A stretch of 64,000 nt of DNA from Beroe forskalii (Eukaryota; Ctenophora; Nuda; Beroida; Beroidae). Below are positions 12,399-22,722 of this stretch, piece after piece; position 1 is the stretch's first letter, and every line of letters starts with the position of its first letter. Under the pieces are notes generated by a model. It did not search any database. It saw only the letters and a program-made list of their open reading frames with translations, and was not told the origin of the DNA. Made by a program: the position numbers and the translations under genes. The stretch spans positions 248,001-312,000 of the forward strand of contig WFMF01000050.1 of assembly GCA_011033025.1 (NCBI GenBank). The letters are read 5' to 3'.

Positions 12399-14684
12399 TC
12401 AGCCCTGCGTTGCAATGGGCACGTTCTCAGGGTTCAGCACGTTGTACTTGAGGTACTTCCCCTCATTCCTCCTCTCTATCCTCTTCCTCAACTCCCTCAG
12501 TCTCCCCGTCAGCCTCTGCAAGCATTCCACCTGATCAGGAGCCACTGCCATGTTCTCCCCCACAATCCCCTGCCGACTGAGGGTGCTGGAACTCAGGTAG
12601 AACTTGTCTGTGAGGGAGAAGGAGCTCAGATGGTAGGTTATGTCCATGGATATGAAGCTGATAACGGGGACGGGGAGCGTGGACAGGATCCTGTCCATCG
12701 TCACTATCTCGTCCTGTTCGGGAGGGGGCAGTTTCAGGCAGGACGGGGCGTTAGGGGTGAAGCTGTAGTAGGTGAACGCCTCGCTGTTCACAGCCGCGTG
12801 ATACACTGAGATGTTGAATATGATGGCTGTCAGGTACTCGATAAGTCCTTCCTTGGTGGCCATGGACCGAGGGAATCCGGCACTCTCAGGGAACCCCCGG
12901 TATCTGTACCCCTCATCCATCACTTCCCTGATAAAGTTCTGCAGCTCAATGTCTTGTACAATGTCATCTGCTGTAGGGTAAGTGAGATTGACCATCTCTG
13001 TGACGTAGCTTTGCAAGATGTTCCAGTACTCAAGGGTATCGTCTCGGTAGTGATACCCCGGAATACCACTCACACCTCTCTTCTTAGCTTCCTCTGGAAT
13101 TATAAGATCCCGGAAATTAAACGTTTTGAAGTAGTTATTGAACACGGTTTTCACATCGTCACCCGCTGCTAAATACTTGGAAAACATGGCACTTTTCCCC
13201 AGCAGGAACTTCCTGGCCTGAAGCTGTACGGGGATAAGACCTTGAATGTGGGGCTGGAGGAGTCTGAGAATGGGATGGGCGTTAGCAAGGTTCCTGTACG
13301 CAGCCACAGCAAAGACCTCGTTGACTGCGTGTGCTCTGGCGTAGTGTGTGCACAGGGCATGGGTGTTAAAGTCTGCAGATCTGAAGTAGAGTTTAGCCAG
13401 CATCCACCTCAAGTTGTCATGATCCCCCTTCTCTGTGTCCGGTTCAGGAGGACACCAGAATGTGACTGGGGAGTTGTCGACCCTGTTCTCGAGCCGGATG
13501 AGAACAGGCAGGAGTTTACTGTTATCGGAGACATAGAACAGGCAGTCAGCCAACACAACATACCAGGTCTGTTTCTCCCCTGCCAGGAGTTTACTTGCCT
13601 TACCACCGTGTTTCACCCCAATCAGGTTATCGTTCGTCACTTCGAATATCTTCTCCTGTTTGACAGCATCATCCAGAGTCTTCCCCTCCAGAATGTGCTC
13701 TGGAATCCTCTCCACACCACCCTCCCACCTCGTTCCCTCGACCGTTTTCACCTGTTTTATCACAGGAGCGTTTGGTCCGCACAGCATCTCCCTCCCCAAC
13801 TCCTCGTCATCATCGTAGAGTGTAGCAACCCTCAGAGCTGCATGTACTGCCATCTTAGACCAGCCCTGCTCGTCTCCGTTCTGTCTGATAAACGCGGCAT
13901 ACTGCTCCACTTTGTGGAAGGTATCCGGCAGCACACCCAGCAAGTCATCCAGCAGGTTGGTCAGTGCCATCATCCCCGTCTTCTGACTGAACTTCTTAGC
14001 AAAGCTCTCCGCGTACCCCTCCTGCTTGCCCTCCTGTTTCACAAACCCCGGGAATAGCCCAGGCCTCTCTTCCTTGTCTGGACCGTTCCAGGGCAGCATG
14101 GATCGGGTCATCTCCAGGTCCTTGTTCCGGGCCTGGATCAGGAAGTTCTCCTGCTCCAGTTGGAGTAGAGTCCCCGCCCCTTCCCTCACTAGGAGGAAGG
14201 GCAGACAACCGTTACCCGTCTTCTCAGGGAGTTCGTTGTACGGATACAGGTAGTTCTTAACCGGGAACGTGAACTTGCTGTCTTCGTACAGCACTGTGAC
14301 CCGGCGAATGTAGAGCACGTCTCGTGTAAGCTTCGAGAGTTTACTCTTGATAGCGATTTTGATGAGTTTGGGATCCTTGACGGTTACCGGTAGCCAGAAG
14401 TCTGCGGATACCGTACCCTCGCTGTCAGCAGCAAAGGAACCCCTGATTTCCAGATCACGTGATTCAGTGTGCTCCGAGTAGGGGTTGATTGTGATGAAGA
14501 CCGAGCCCTCGTGCCATTTGTTGACGGCAGTTTGTTGGGGGTAGTAGGACCCTGTTTGGATCAGGATGGTGTACGGGCAAATGTCTTCGCTCGAGATTTC
14601 CTCGGGGACGGTTTTCCGTTTTCCAGTAGATGCCTGAAAATGCTTTAACATTTGGTTGCACTCGAGAAGTTGGTCTCGTTTCAC
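12399..14684 (-). CDS. Lipoxygenase with N-terminal PLAT domain, single long exon
   Basis: Lipoxygenases insert O2 into polyunsaturated fatty acids. Residues about 36-150 resemble the PLAT/LH2 domain that docks on membranes, and about 160-761 the catalytic domain. Iron ligands are visible: His447 and His452 in SADFNTHALCTHYARAH, then His629 and Asn633 in VYHAAVN. HPILRLLQPH and YSFTPNAPSCLKLPPP are family motifs. The last ligand is normally the carboxylate of a C-terminal isoleucine; this frame ends VPIATQG, so that residue is absent. The frame begins at GTG, not ATG; the first in-frame ATG is at 14651 (Met12). The frame is open upstream to about 14727 with a weak acceptor-like TTTGTTAG near 14703, so an upstream exon is possible. 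Position-specificity cannot be read. Confidence 0.9.
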   Translation of the reverse strand: MKRDQLLECNQMLKHFQASTGKRKTVPEEISSEDICPYTILIQTGSYYPQQTAVNKWHEGSVFITINPYSEHTESRDLEIRGSFAADSEGTVSADFWLPVTVKDPKLIKIAIKSKLSKLTRDVLYIRRVTVLYEDSKFTFPVKNYLYPYNELPEKTGNGCLPFLLVREGAGTLLQLEQENFLIQARNKDLEMTRSMLPWNGPDKEERPGLFPGFVKQEGKQEGYAESFAKKFSQKTGMMALTNLLDDLLGVLPDTFHKVEQYAAFIRQNGDEQGWSKMAVHAALRVATLYDDDEELGREMLCGPNAPVIKQVKTVEGTRWEGGVERIPEHILEGKTLDDAVKQEKIFEVTNDNLIGVKHGGKASKLLAGEKQTWYVVLADCLFYVSDNSKLLPVLIRLENRVDNSPVTFWCPPEPDTEKGDHDNLRWMLAKLYFRSADFNTHALCTHYARAHAVNEVFAVAAYRNLANAHPILRLLQPHIQGLIPVQLQARKFLLGKSAMFSKYLAAGDDVKTVFNNYFKTFNFRDLIIPEEAKKRGVSGIPGYHYRDDTLEYWNILQSYVTEMVNLTYPTADDIVQDIELQNFIREVMDEGYRYRGFPESAGFPRSMATKEGLIEYLTAIIFNISVYHAAVNSEAFTYYSFTPNAPSCLKLPPPEQDEIVTMDRILSTLPVPVISFISMDITYHLSSFSLTDKFYLSSSTLSRQGIVGENMAVAPDQVECLQRLTGRLRELRKRIERRNEGKYLKYNVLNPENVPIATQG

Positions 14685-14851
14685 TTCTGTTCCCTTGCTA
14701 ACAAATTGAGTTGGATTTAAATTTCAATAGGAAATAAGTTAGAAATTCACCAGTTCTCAGTCACTTGACTGGCACAATAACGTACGCTATTTGGGGCAGG
14801 TATCAATCTGACGTATCCATTTGATGTCGAAACACCACACCCCATTTTCAA

Positions 14852-15210
14852 AATTCAAATTGAGTTGAATGTCGGGAATTTTTCCTACAATAGTACAATT
14901 AAATCCAGAGGATAATTGATAAAATTCAAATTTCAATTTTCAAAATAAGCTTCTAAAAGTGGGTAGAACCAAGAAATTTATTGTATTGGTTATGAGACAT
15001 CTTTAGTTTAGTGATGCCAAAAATACCAAAAACTACCAATAAACAACGTTTCAAAAGCATGCAAAGTGAAAGAAAATTTAAAAGTGGCAAATCTACTACG
15101 TTTCTCTGCTCATAGCTTGCTTTGGACCATCATGCATGTTGTATTTCTGTAAGATTATAAGATAGCAACTTGACTATACGTCACTGGAATGACATCACAG
15201 GATTTACATT
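14852..15210 (+). repeat. Dispersed direct repeat A, copy 1
   Basis: Shares CAAAATTCAAATT, AATAAGCTTCT..GGGTAGAACCA, ACTACCAATAAACAACGTTT, TTTAAAAGTGGCAAAT and a CGTCACT.GAATGACATCA block with 21438-21822 in the same order and orientation. The two copies flank the transporter pair, suggesting an old segmental duplication. Confidence 0.7.
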
Positions 15211-15220
15211 TGAGAAAGAA

Positions 15221-15286
15221 GTTTCCTGCAGATGCCTGGAAATGCTTCAACATTTGGTCTCACTCGAGAGATTGGTCTTTTTTCAT
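15221..15286 (-). pseudogene. Remnant of a second lipoxygenase 5' coding end
   Basis: About 66 bp match the first 22 codons of the lipoxygenase at 12399-14684 (GATGCCTG.AAATGCTT.AACATTTGG and CACTCGAGA shared). Reading on the minus strand gives MKKDQSLE, a stop, then DQMLKHFQASAG. The copy has ATG where the intact gene has GTG. It is truncated right after this piece, so it cannot be functional. It shows that a tandem lipoxygenase copy once existed. Confidence 0.75.
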
Positions 15287-15630
15287 GATTTTGCCTGATA
15301 GTTTTTGCATGATCTGTCTACTCGATTTTGTCATCAAATAAAGTGTACACACGTCAAGAGAATCTGAATGTACATAGTGACATTTCCATTTCCAGATGCA
15401 CTTTGCCTATGTTAGCCTACGATAAAAAAATATCATAGGCTACCATAGATAAAGTTCAGGCAAATAAAAGCTTTGGAAATTTAGCGTTAAATGCCATTGC
15501 ATGCACATGTGTTGCCTTATGGTGGCTTTTAAGCAACCGAGAGTACTACTGCTAATCTTAAAACTTAATAGTTATACCGTATACGTCGTTTAAAGAAATT
15601 GGACATCATCATGGATAATAATACTCACAT

Positions 15631-17606
15631 CACCCTGAACTTACTGCCAAGGGTATTTGTAAACTCTTCTAGCTAAGGTCAGTGTCCATAGTTTCTCGTT
15701 TCAGCACCATAATAGAAATAGTTAACACCACGGTTACCCCATGTATGATTCCAATGGCATACCGTGCCCCTGCCAGCAGCACATAATCAGCAATGAAAAG
15801 TGCCATTAGGGCCCCCAAACTAGCACTTGCTAGCCCTATTGAGCCCATGGTGGCCCTGATAATTGTAGGCATGTACTCAGTCATCAGAAGGTAGGGTGCC
15901 AGGGCAGAGCTGGCTACTACCGGGTAAACCATGAAGAGAAGGCTAACTTGGAGATAGCGGTATTCACACAAGTTGAAGTACAGCGAGCCAAGGACCAGGA
16001 CACCGAAAGAACCTACCACTGTGAAAACCCGCTTCCGTCCGAATCTGTCCAGGAGAATCAATGTGATGACCAAACCGAGGGGTTCAGCAACGTTCACCAC
16101 ACTTACATTTGACAACACTTCCCTGTCATAGCTGCATGTGGAAATAGCCGAGGTGGCTATGTTGTCATCAATGCAGTACCCCTCCTTGAGAATCCTGGGC
16201 ACCGAGTAGCTGTAGAAGAAGTAGTTGAAATGCGAAGTTATTCCTGCCACTATAAGGGCTATTGTGTTGCTTACATTATCAGATGCCCTCAATATTTTTA
16301 CAAAGTATGGAAGGGAGAAGGATTCGGGCTCTTCATTGAAGAAAGCGTTTGTGTCATTTGAGTTTCTTGCTAGTTTCAGTCCTTTATCGTCCTTCCGATT
16401 CATTTTGTAAATACTCTTCACTGTTATCTCCGCTTCACTGACCCTCCCATTATAGAAGTGATAGCGGGGTGACTCCCTTGTGAAAAGTAAAATCAAGATA
16501 CATGGAGAAAAGAAGGCCACGGACACGATGACCAAGCACCGCCAGGACGCCCCCATGATACCCATGGTCAGGTAGGCCATGAAACTGGTCAGCAGGATCC
16601 CAACTCCGTACGCCACGCACGTGCCCGTCACGGCTAGGCCCCGGTGCTTCTTAGGCACTATCTCTCCAGGAAACACGTAAACGTGAGCCAGCCCCAGTCC
16701 CGTGGCTAGCCCCAGGAGGGTGCGAAGCAGCACAAACTCCCAGTACTCCGTGGCTGCAGCACTGAGGCCCCCAAAGACAAGGAGACCTGACGCTGAGATG
16801 AGCATTAGGGGCCTCCTTCCGAACCTGTCACCCAGGGGGGAAGTGAAGAAGGAAGTGAGGGTCTGAGCTGCGTAGGTACTGAGGTTGAGACAGGAGAGTT
16901 GGAAGGGGGAGAGGTCCCACTCGCACCGGAGAGTGGGTCCGATCAGCGAGAGGATGATGAGAACTGATCCTGCAAGGGCGTTCACCAGGAAGCAGCCGGA
17001 CATGTAGAACAAGGTTCCGCAACCGAAACCTGCACCTTCCAAGGCTTCGATGATGTCAAAAGTTGGTGCTGTGTCAGGTTTATGGGTGAGCGTTTGTGGT
17101 AATGGATCTTCTCCTAACTCAGTCTCCATGTAAACGTCCTTGTCTACTGCAGCCTTCTGCGCGTCGTGGTTCATTTTCACCTGCATTGTACATGAAATTG
17201 AACCTAATCGTTATCAGTGTAAATGAACCGTATTGTTATCTGGTTATCATAAAACTGATGATTGACTCCATTGCACAGTGCACAATAGCTTGATATTTTT
17301 CCCTCCCCACTGGCCTTTTTGTCTTACAAAAAGGCATTGAGGAGGGTTGGCAGAGATCGTGGTTTGGGAAGGTGAGAAATAGGATATTATGTGTATAGCA
17401 GGTTCAGGTTTGAAATACAACTACTGTTGTTTCTGAAAAGTTCCCGGAATGCTCCTTTATAATATCAGTCCTTTATAATATGTCCCTCGCTCAGTCCCCA
17501 TGTCACGTAAATCTACAAAATCTGAAAATCACGAACTTCTCAATTCACGGAGCTGTCGGTGCCACATGCTCGAACTCTCCTAAATTATGACAAATTCTGA
17601 ACTTAT
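15631..17606 (-). repeat. Transporter duplication unit 1
   Basis: Direct tandem duplication with period 3269 bp; unit 2 is 18900-20875. Similarity covers the whole coding region, about 40 bp beyond the stop and about 420 bp of 5' flank, then ends abruptly. Confidence 0.9.
15669..17186 (-). CDS. SVOP/SV2-like MFS transporter, copy 1
   Basis: A 505-residue major facilitator protein in one exon, with about 12 membrane segments. The N-terminal EALEGAGFGCG resembles the SVOP/SV2/SLC22-related group. GDRFGRRPLML (loop 2-3) and DRFGRKRVFTV (loop 8-9) are the paired MFS signatures, and RESPRYHFYNGR matches the family's PESPR motif before the central cytosolic loop. The large loop between segments 1 and 2 typical of SLC22 proteins is short, which favours the SVOP side. 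The likely substrate is a small organic solute or ion; it cannot be named. The start ATG at 17186 is the first in frame after an upstream stop; a second Met is four codons later. The neighbour 3.3 kb upstream is a near-identical paralogue. Confidence 0.9.
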   Translation of the reverse strand: MQVKMNHDAQKAAVDKDVYMETELGEDPLPQTLTHKPDTAPTFDIIEALEGAGFGCGTLFYMSGCFLVNALAGSVLIILSLIGPTLRCEWDLSPFQLSCLNLSTYAAQTLTSFFTSPLGDRFGRRPLMLISASGLLVFGGLSAAATEYWEFVLLRTLLGLATGLGLAHVYVFPGEIVPKKHRGLAVTGTCVAYGVGILLTSFMAYLTMGIMGASWRCLVIVSVAFFSPCILILLFTRESPRYHFYNGRVSEAEITVKSIYKMNRKDDKGLKLARNSNDTNAFFNEEPESFSLPYFVKILRASDNVSNTIALIVAGITSHFNYFFYSYSVPRILKEGYCIDDNIATSAISTCSYDREVLSNVSVVNVAEPLGLVITLILLDRFGRKRVFTVVGSFGVLVLGSLYFNLCEYRYLQVSLLFMVYPVVASSALAPYLLMTEYMPTIIRATMGSIGLASASLGALMALFIADYVLLAGARYAIGIIHGVTVVLTISIMVLKRETMDTDLS

Positions 17607-18899
17607 CGGTTGTTAAAGAATTCGTGTCATAAAACATTAGGAGCGAGTTGGGAAAGGCTATGGTTCTGCACCTAGTGCCAGACTGCATAATTCGACTGTT
17701 TACTGAATTCGACCAAGGCGAATATTGCTTTTCGGAATAAGCGACAGCATTGAAACAGAAAACGCGAAAGCATGAAATTTGAAGATCAGATGAAAAGTGA
17801 TATCAACTTTGTATCAACTATCAAGAGAAGATATTGCGTGAATACTGAATAAACGGTGACACCATCTGATGCGAAACGTGAACCAATTCAATAATTAGGC
17901 GCGAAATCTACAATGAACTGAATACATCAACTTGATTCCGTGGTACGTACATTAGGGCGTGTCATAATTTTCCAACTATAAAGAACTGTATATTGTTCGG
18001 GGTAAAAAGCTATTTTCCAGGAGCCCAGAAAGTTATATGGGAAGTTCTTTGTCCCCTCACCCTGACAACGGTTTTTGGTCAATTTGATAGTGCAAAATCG
18101 ATCTGGGGTGGTGGTGTAATTTCAAACCTGTGGGAACAGTGCGAAAATGGCATGTGAATGACCGCGCCCATTTTTAGCATGGGAATATTTTGCATAATCA
18201 TATTTTGGCGCCAAAAATTTTTGAAGGTCGAACTCAAAAATCCGGCTCTATTAGTTTCTCCGGAATTTATTCTTGATTCACGTAAAAAAAAGAATCATGC
18301 AAAAATATCAATCGTAGCTTGAGTTTTTAGCAGTTGAGTAAAGCACTTGTTTTTTTTTTTGTTTGGAAACCCACGGTGGGGCTGGCAATGTGCCGAAATA
18401 AAAAAAAACGCGAACTTAGAAAATGGCAATTTTGTGCTTTTTATGAGGTTTTTAGGACCTCAAATCGCCATTTTAGCAGCAATCAACCCCAGACTTGCAG
18501 AAAATACATATCCAACGTAACGCTATTTATCGAATAAAGTTGGTCTCATTCAAAAATATTGATATTTGGCCAAGTTATGGGTCAAAATAGGCTTGCGCAA
18601 CGCGCATATGCCCATATATGGGCATACGTTTTTCGGCCATAACTCGAAACTATCGAGTTGAGACGATAATAATCAGAACATGTTTCCGTACAAAATTGTG
18701 TCAAATTTAGCGCGGCGTATTGCGCGTTCCCATAATAATTATTGCGCGGTGTAAAATAGCTAAATATTAATATCTAATTTCCTTAATAACTGTCAACCTA
18801 AATGGGCTTTTTTGCTTTGACTTGGTCAAATTTTGGCTGGGATTACCGCTCCTTCAATCCTCATATTATTCTACTGGGCATGGATTTTAATACTTAAAT
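17607..18899. other. Spacer between the two transporter genes
   Basis: About 1.3 kb without a recognisable gene. It contains a perfect 20-bp palindrome, TATGCCCATATATGGGCATA (18607-18626), and AT-rich filler. It is not part of the duplicated unit. Confidence 0.7.
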
Positions 18900-20875
18900 C
18901 ACCCTTTACTTACTGCCTAGTGTATTTGTAAACTCTGCTAGCTAAGGTCAGTGTCCATAGTTTCTCGTTTCAGCACCATAATAGAAATAGTGAACACCAC
19001 AGTTACCCCATGTATGATTCCAATGGCATACCGTGCCCCTACCAGCAGCACATAATCAGCTATGAAAAGTGCCGTTAGGGACCCCAAACTGGCACTCGCT
19101 AGCCCTATTGAGCCCATGGTGGCCCTGATAATTGTGGGCATGTACTCAGTCATCAAGAGGTAGGGTGCCAGGGCAGAGCTGGCTACTACCGGGTAAACCA
19201 TGAAGAGAAGGCTAACTTGGAGATAGCGGTATTCACATAAGTTGAAGTACAGCGAGCCAAGGACCAGGACACCGAAAGAACCTACCACTGTGAAAACCCG
19301 CTTCCGTCCGAATCTGTCCAGGAGAATCAATGTGATGACCAAACCGAGGGGTTCAGCAACGTTCACCACACTTACATTTGACAACAAGTCCCTGTCATAG
19401 CTGCACGAGGAGTTAGCCGAGGTGGCTATTTTGTCATCAATGCAGTACCCCTCCTTGAGAATCCTGGGCACCGAATAGCTGTAGAAGAAGTAGTTGAAAT
19501 GCGAAGTTATTCCTGCCACTATCAGGGCTATCGTGTTGCTAACGTTATCAGATGCCCTCAATATTTTTACAAAGTATGGAAGGGAGAAGGATTCGGGTTT
19601 TTCGTTGAAGAAAGCGTTTGTGTCATTTGAGTTTCTTGCTAGTTTCAGTCCTTTATCGTCCTTCCCATTCATTTTGTAGATACTCTTCACCGTTATCTCC
19701 GCTTCACTGACCCTCCCATTGTAGAAGTGATAGCGGGGTGACTCCCTTGTGAAAAGTAAAATCAAGACACACGGAGAAAAGAAGGCCACGGACACGATGA
19801 CCAAGCACCGCCAGGACGCCCCCATGATACCCATGGTCAGGTAGGCCATGAAACTGGTCAGCAGGATCCCAACTCCGTACGCCACGCACGTGCCCGTCAC
19901 GGCTAGGCCCCGGTGCTTCTTAGGCACTATCTCTCCAGGAAACACGTAAACGTGAGCCAGCCCCAGTCCCGTGGCTAGCCCCAGGAGGGTGCGAAGCAGC
20001 ACAAACTCCCAGTACTCCGTGGCTGCCGCACTGAGACCCCCAAAGACAAGGAGACCTGACGCGGAGATGAGCATCAGGGGCCTCCTCCCGAACCTGTCAC
20101 CCAGGGGGGAAGTGAAGAGGGAAGTGAGGGTCTGAGCTGCGTAGGTACTGAGGTTGAGGCACGAGAGTTGGAAGGGGGAGAGGTCCCACTCGCACCGGAC
20201 AGTGGGTCCGATCAGCGAGAGGATGATGAGAACTGATCCTGCTAGCGCGTTCACCAGGAAGCAGCCGGACATGTAGAACAAGGTTCCGCAACCGAAACCT
20301 GCACCTTCCAAGGCTTCGATGATGTCAATAGTTGGTGCTGTGTCAGGTTTTTGGGTGAGCGTTTGTGGTAATGGATCTTCTCCTAACTCAGTCTCCATGT
20401 AAACGTCGTTGTCTACTGCAGCCTTCTGCGCGTCGTGGTTCATTTGCACCTGCATTGTACATGAAATTGAAGCTAATCGTTATCAGTGTAACTGAACCAT
20501 ATTGTTATCTGGTTATCATAAAACTGATGATTGACCCCATTGCACAGTGCACAATAGCTTGATATTTTTCCCTCCCCACTGGCCCTTTTGTCTTACAAAA
20601 AGGCATTGAGGAGGGTTGGCAGAGATCGTGGTTTGGGAAGGTGAGAAATAGGATATTATGTGTATAGCAGGTTCAGGTTTGCAATACAACTACTGTTCTT
20701 TCTGAAAAGTGCCCGGAATGCTCCTTTATAATATCAGTCCTTTATAATATGTCCCTCGCTCAGTCCCCATGTCACGTAAATCTACAAAATCTGAAAATCG
20801 CGAACTTCTCAATTCATGGAGCTGTCGGTGCCACATGATCGAACTCTCCCAGATTATGACAAGTTCTGAACTTAT
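18900..20875 (-). repeat. Transporter duplication unit 2
   Basis: Second copy of the unit described at 15631-17606. Its upstream flank is equally conserved up to GAACTTAT at about 20875, where the two copies diverge at once. Confidence 0.9.
18938..20455 (-). CDS. SVOP/SV2-like MFS transporter, copy 2
   Basis: 505 residues, same length as copy 1. By my alignment 18 positions differ (about 96% identity) and there are no indels. Differences cluster in one extracellular-facing stretch (CIDDKIATSANSSCSYDRDLL against CIDDN..ISTCSYDREVL, near residues 340-360), a place that could affect substrate entry. All MFS signature residues are intact in both copies. The promoter-proximal flank is duplicated too, so both are likely expressed, perhaps together. 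This is a recent duplication with both frames maintained. Substrate unknown. Confidence 0.9.
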   Translation of the reverse strand: MQVQMNHDAQKAAVDNDVYMETELGEDPLPQTLTQKPDTAPTIDIIEALEGAGFGCGTLFYMSGCFLVNALAGSVLIILSLIGPTVRCEWDLSPFQLSCLNLSTYAAQTLTSLFTSPLGDRFGRRPLMLISASGLLVFGGLSAAATEYWEFVLLRTLLGLATGLGLAHVYVFPGEIVPKKHRGLAVTGTCVAYGVGILLTSFMAYLTMGIMGASWRCLVIVSVAFFSPCVLILLFTRESPRYHFYNGRVSEAEITVKSIYKMNGKDDKGLKLARNSNDTNAFFNEKPESFSLPYFVKILRASDNVSNTIALIVAGITSHFNYFFYSYSVPRILKEGYCIDDKIATSANSSCSYDRDLLSNVSVVNVAEPLGLVITLILLDRFGRKRVFTVVGSFGVLVLGSLYFNLCEYRYLQVSLLFMVYPVVASSALAPYLLMTEYMPTIIRATMGSIGLASASLGSLTALFIADYVLLVGARYAIGIIHGVTVVFTISIMVLKRETMDTDLS

Positions 20876-21172
20876 AATAAACACGCGTATTTCTGTCGAA
20901 ATTTATGCGTTTTACTGATCGATCCATGTGTACACAATATATTTGTTCTCCTTATCGTCAACGTATTACTGTTAGGTTAGCCTCGCCCCTCGGGTCCAAT
21001 TCATGGCACTACACAGCCCACTGAAAAATCCTAGGGGAGGACGGGGCTTGCAAAATGGTGAAAAATCAACAAAACAAGAAATGGCTATATTACGTGTGGC
21101 AATTCTATCGAATGGTGCCGAAATGAAAACAATAGGGATATTTACACTCCGACAATAAACAAAATAAAAGGC

Positions 21173-21383
21173 TGTCATTTTAGGAATATTTCGACTAATG
21201 CCTCATGGCATTTTCAACCTGAATATTGATTATTTGTTATACAATGCTAACAAGCGAATATATGATACTTCATTGCCGTCATTTTAGGAATATTTCGACA
21301 TATGCCTCACGGCATTTTCAGTTCCTGAATATTGATTATTTATTGTACAATGCTAACAGGCGAATATATGATACTTTATTGCC
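21173..21383. repeat. 105-bp tandem duplication
   Basis: Two copies starting GTCATTTTAGGAATATTTCG (21173 and 21278), both ending in GATACTT.ATTGCC, with a few substitutions and a small indel. Confidence 0.9.
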
Positions 21384-21437
21384 TAAAAGAACACAAACAT
21401 TATCGATAAACTTTGAATCCACAAATTCATTTCCATA

Positions 21438-21822
21438 TACTCCAAAATTCAAATTAAGTTCATTGGAGGGTTTTTTTTCATTGCATATTTCATTCGACAA
21501 TGTCCTAGCATGTTATAAATTTATTTATTATCGTTATTATTATTTATTATTATTAACATGCAGTTACAATGAAAACCAGTGGAAGTTTGAAATAAGCTTC
21601 TGAAACTAAAAATGGGTAGAACCATGAAATATATTGTATTGGTAATGGTAATCAGACATCCATTCGTGATTCCAAAACTACCAATAAACAACGTTTCAAA
21701 AGCACGCGAAGTGAAAAAAATTTAAAAGTGGCAAATATAATGTTTATTTACTCATCATGCATGTATTTCTGTAGCAACTTTCATGTACGTCACTCGAATG
21801 ACATCATCACAGGATTCATAAT
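21438..21822 (+). repeat. Dispersed direct repeat A, copy 2
   Basis: Counterpart of 14852-15210. The lipoxygenase remnant beside copy 1 is absent here. The central part is expanded by AT-rich sequence. Confidence 0.65.
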
Positions 21823-22021
21823 CAGGAAAGACAGACTAAAAAAGGGAAATTTCACACTTAATCTCGTAAAACATAACAATGATTGCGTTGCCGTATTTGA
21901 GTTTTTAACCCAAAAATGTTTCTATACTATTGATTTCAATACATCCTCATCTCCCCAGATATATATGTGACTCTCGGACGACGTTATGACGAGGTTTCGA
22001 TGACGTCATCAGGTAGTGACG

Positions 22022-22183
22022 CTACACCTGAGCAGCGAGCACGACCACCTCACAGAACTGCAGGAACTCCACCTCTTTGCGGACTGTAACAGAAGCTCCG
22101 AACTCTCCTCCGCAATCCACCACGTACCAAGGCTTATACTCCTGGTAGGTGATGGTGCCGCACACGTGCTCCCCTAGCAACAC
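22022..22183 (-). CDS. FTP gene exon 4: end of domain 6 and stop
   Basis: 162 bp, phase 0. Starts VLLGEHVCGT, carries the closing FTP strand EFLQFCEVVVLAAQV and ends in TAG at 22022-22024. Acceptor CTTGCAG immediately precedes 22183. This closes the sixth domain with no tail, so no GPI or transmembrane anchor is evident. Confidence 0.85.
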   Translation of the reverse strand: MLLGEHVCGTITYQEYKPWYVVDCGGEFGASVTVRKEVEFLQFCEVVVLAAQV

Positions 22184-22270
22184 CTGCAAGGTGGTGAGCG
22201 TTAGGGGGGATCTGTAGGGGTCCTAGCAACACCTGTAGGGGTGGGGGAGGGTTAGGGGGGTTTGTTGGGT
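22173..22270. repeat. Two-copy 49-bp repeat over the exon 4 splice acceptor
   Basis: CCTAGCAACACCTG starts at 22173 and again at 22222, each followed by a G-rich GTTAGGGGGG tract. In sense direction each copy holds an acceptor (CTTGCAG or CTACAG) followed by GTGTTGCTAGG, the first 11 bases of exon 4. Confidence 0.8.
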
Positions 22271-22722
22271 GGTTGAAATTTGGTCAAATCAACGAATGAA
22301 TCGACCAATCCATCAATCTATAAATAAATTATTGATTGATTGATCCATTGATTCAATATTTATTGATTTATTAGTCGCAAGGAGCTGAAAGGGGCTTCTT
22401 AGAACCCGTCAGGTGTGATAGATCGGATATTATATTAAAAAGGAAGAGGAGTTTGCTTTATAATGGCCTTGTGGAAACATTTCGGTAGTTGTTACTTTGG
22501 TTAGAGATGAGTTGCCATGGTAACTGGGTTGTTTTGATTGTCCTGGTGTTGTTTTTGGTGTGTTTTGTGCTTGTCGGTACCAATAATTGTAACAATAAAA
22601 CAGTCAGGTAGGTAGGTTTAAACGTCATGAGACTATAACAAGTAAAAGCCTATTGATCATGCCACAATAGTGTCGTCACAAGCTACAATAACATATTATT
22701 GTCTTGCTACAATGCCACCTAC

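Larger units (their letters stand above)
20876..22021. other. Spacer between transporter copy 2 and FTP gene
   Basis: No gene seen apart from repeats: a 105-bp tandem duplication at 21173-21383 and dispersed repeat A at 21438-21822. The 3' flank of the FTP gene holds three CRE-like TGACGTCA/ACGTC words at 21978-22010. Confidence 0.6.

Noticed and set aside
13242..14057. 271-codon plus-strand frame opposite the lipoxygenase
   Set aside because: It lies wholly antisense to a well-supported catalytic domain and has no recognisable domain. GC-rich coding strands often leave the opposite strand open.
12399..14684. Bacterial origin of the lipoxygenase because it lacks introns
   Set aside because: The PLAT domain and motif set match animal lipoxygenases, and neighbouring animal genes are also intron-poor.
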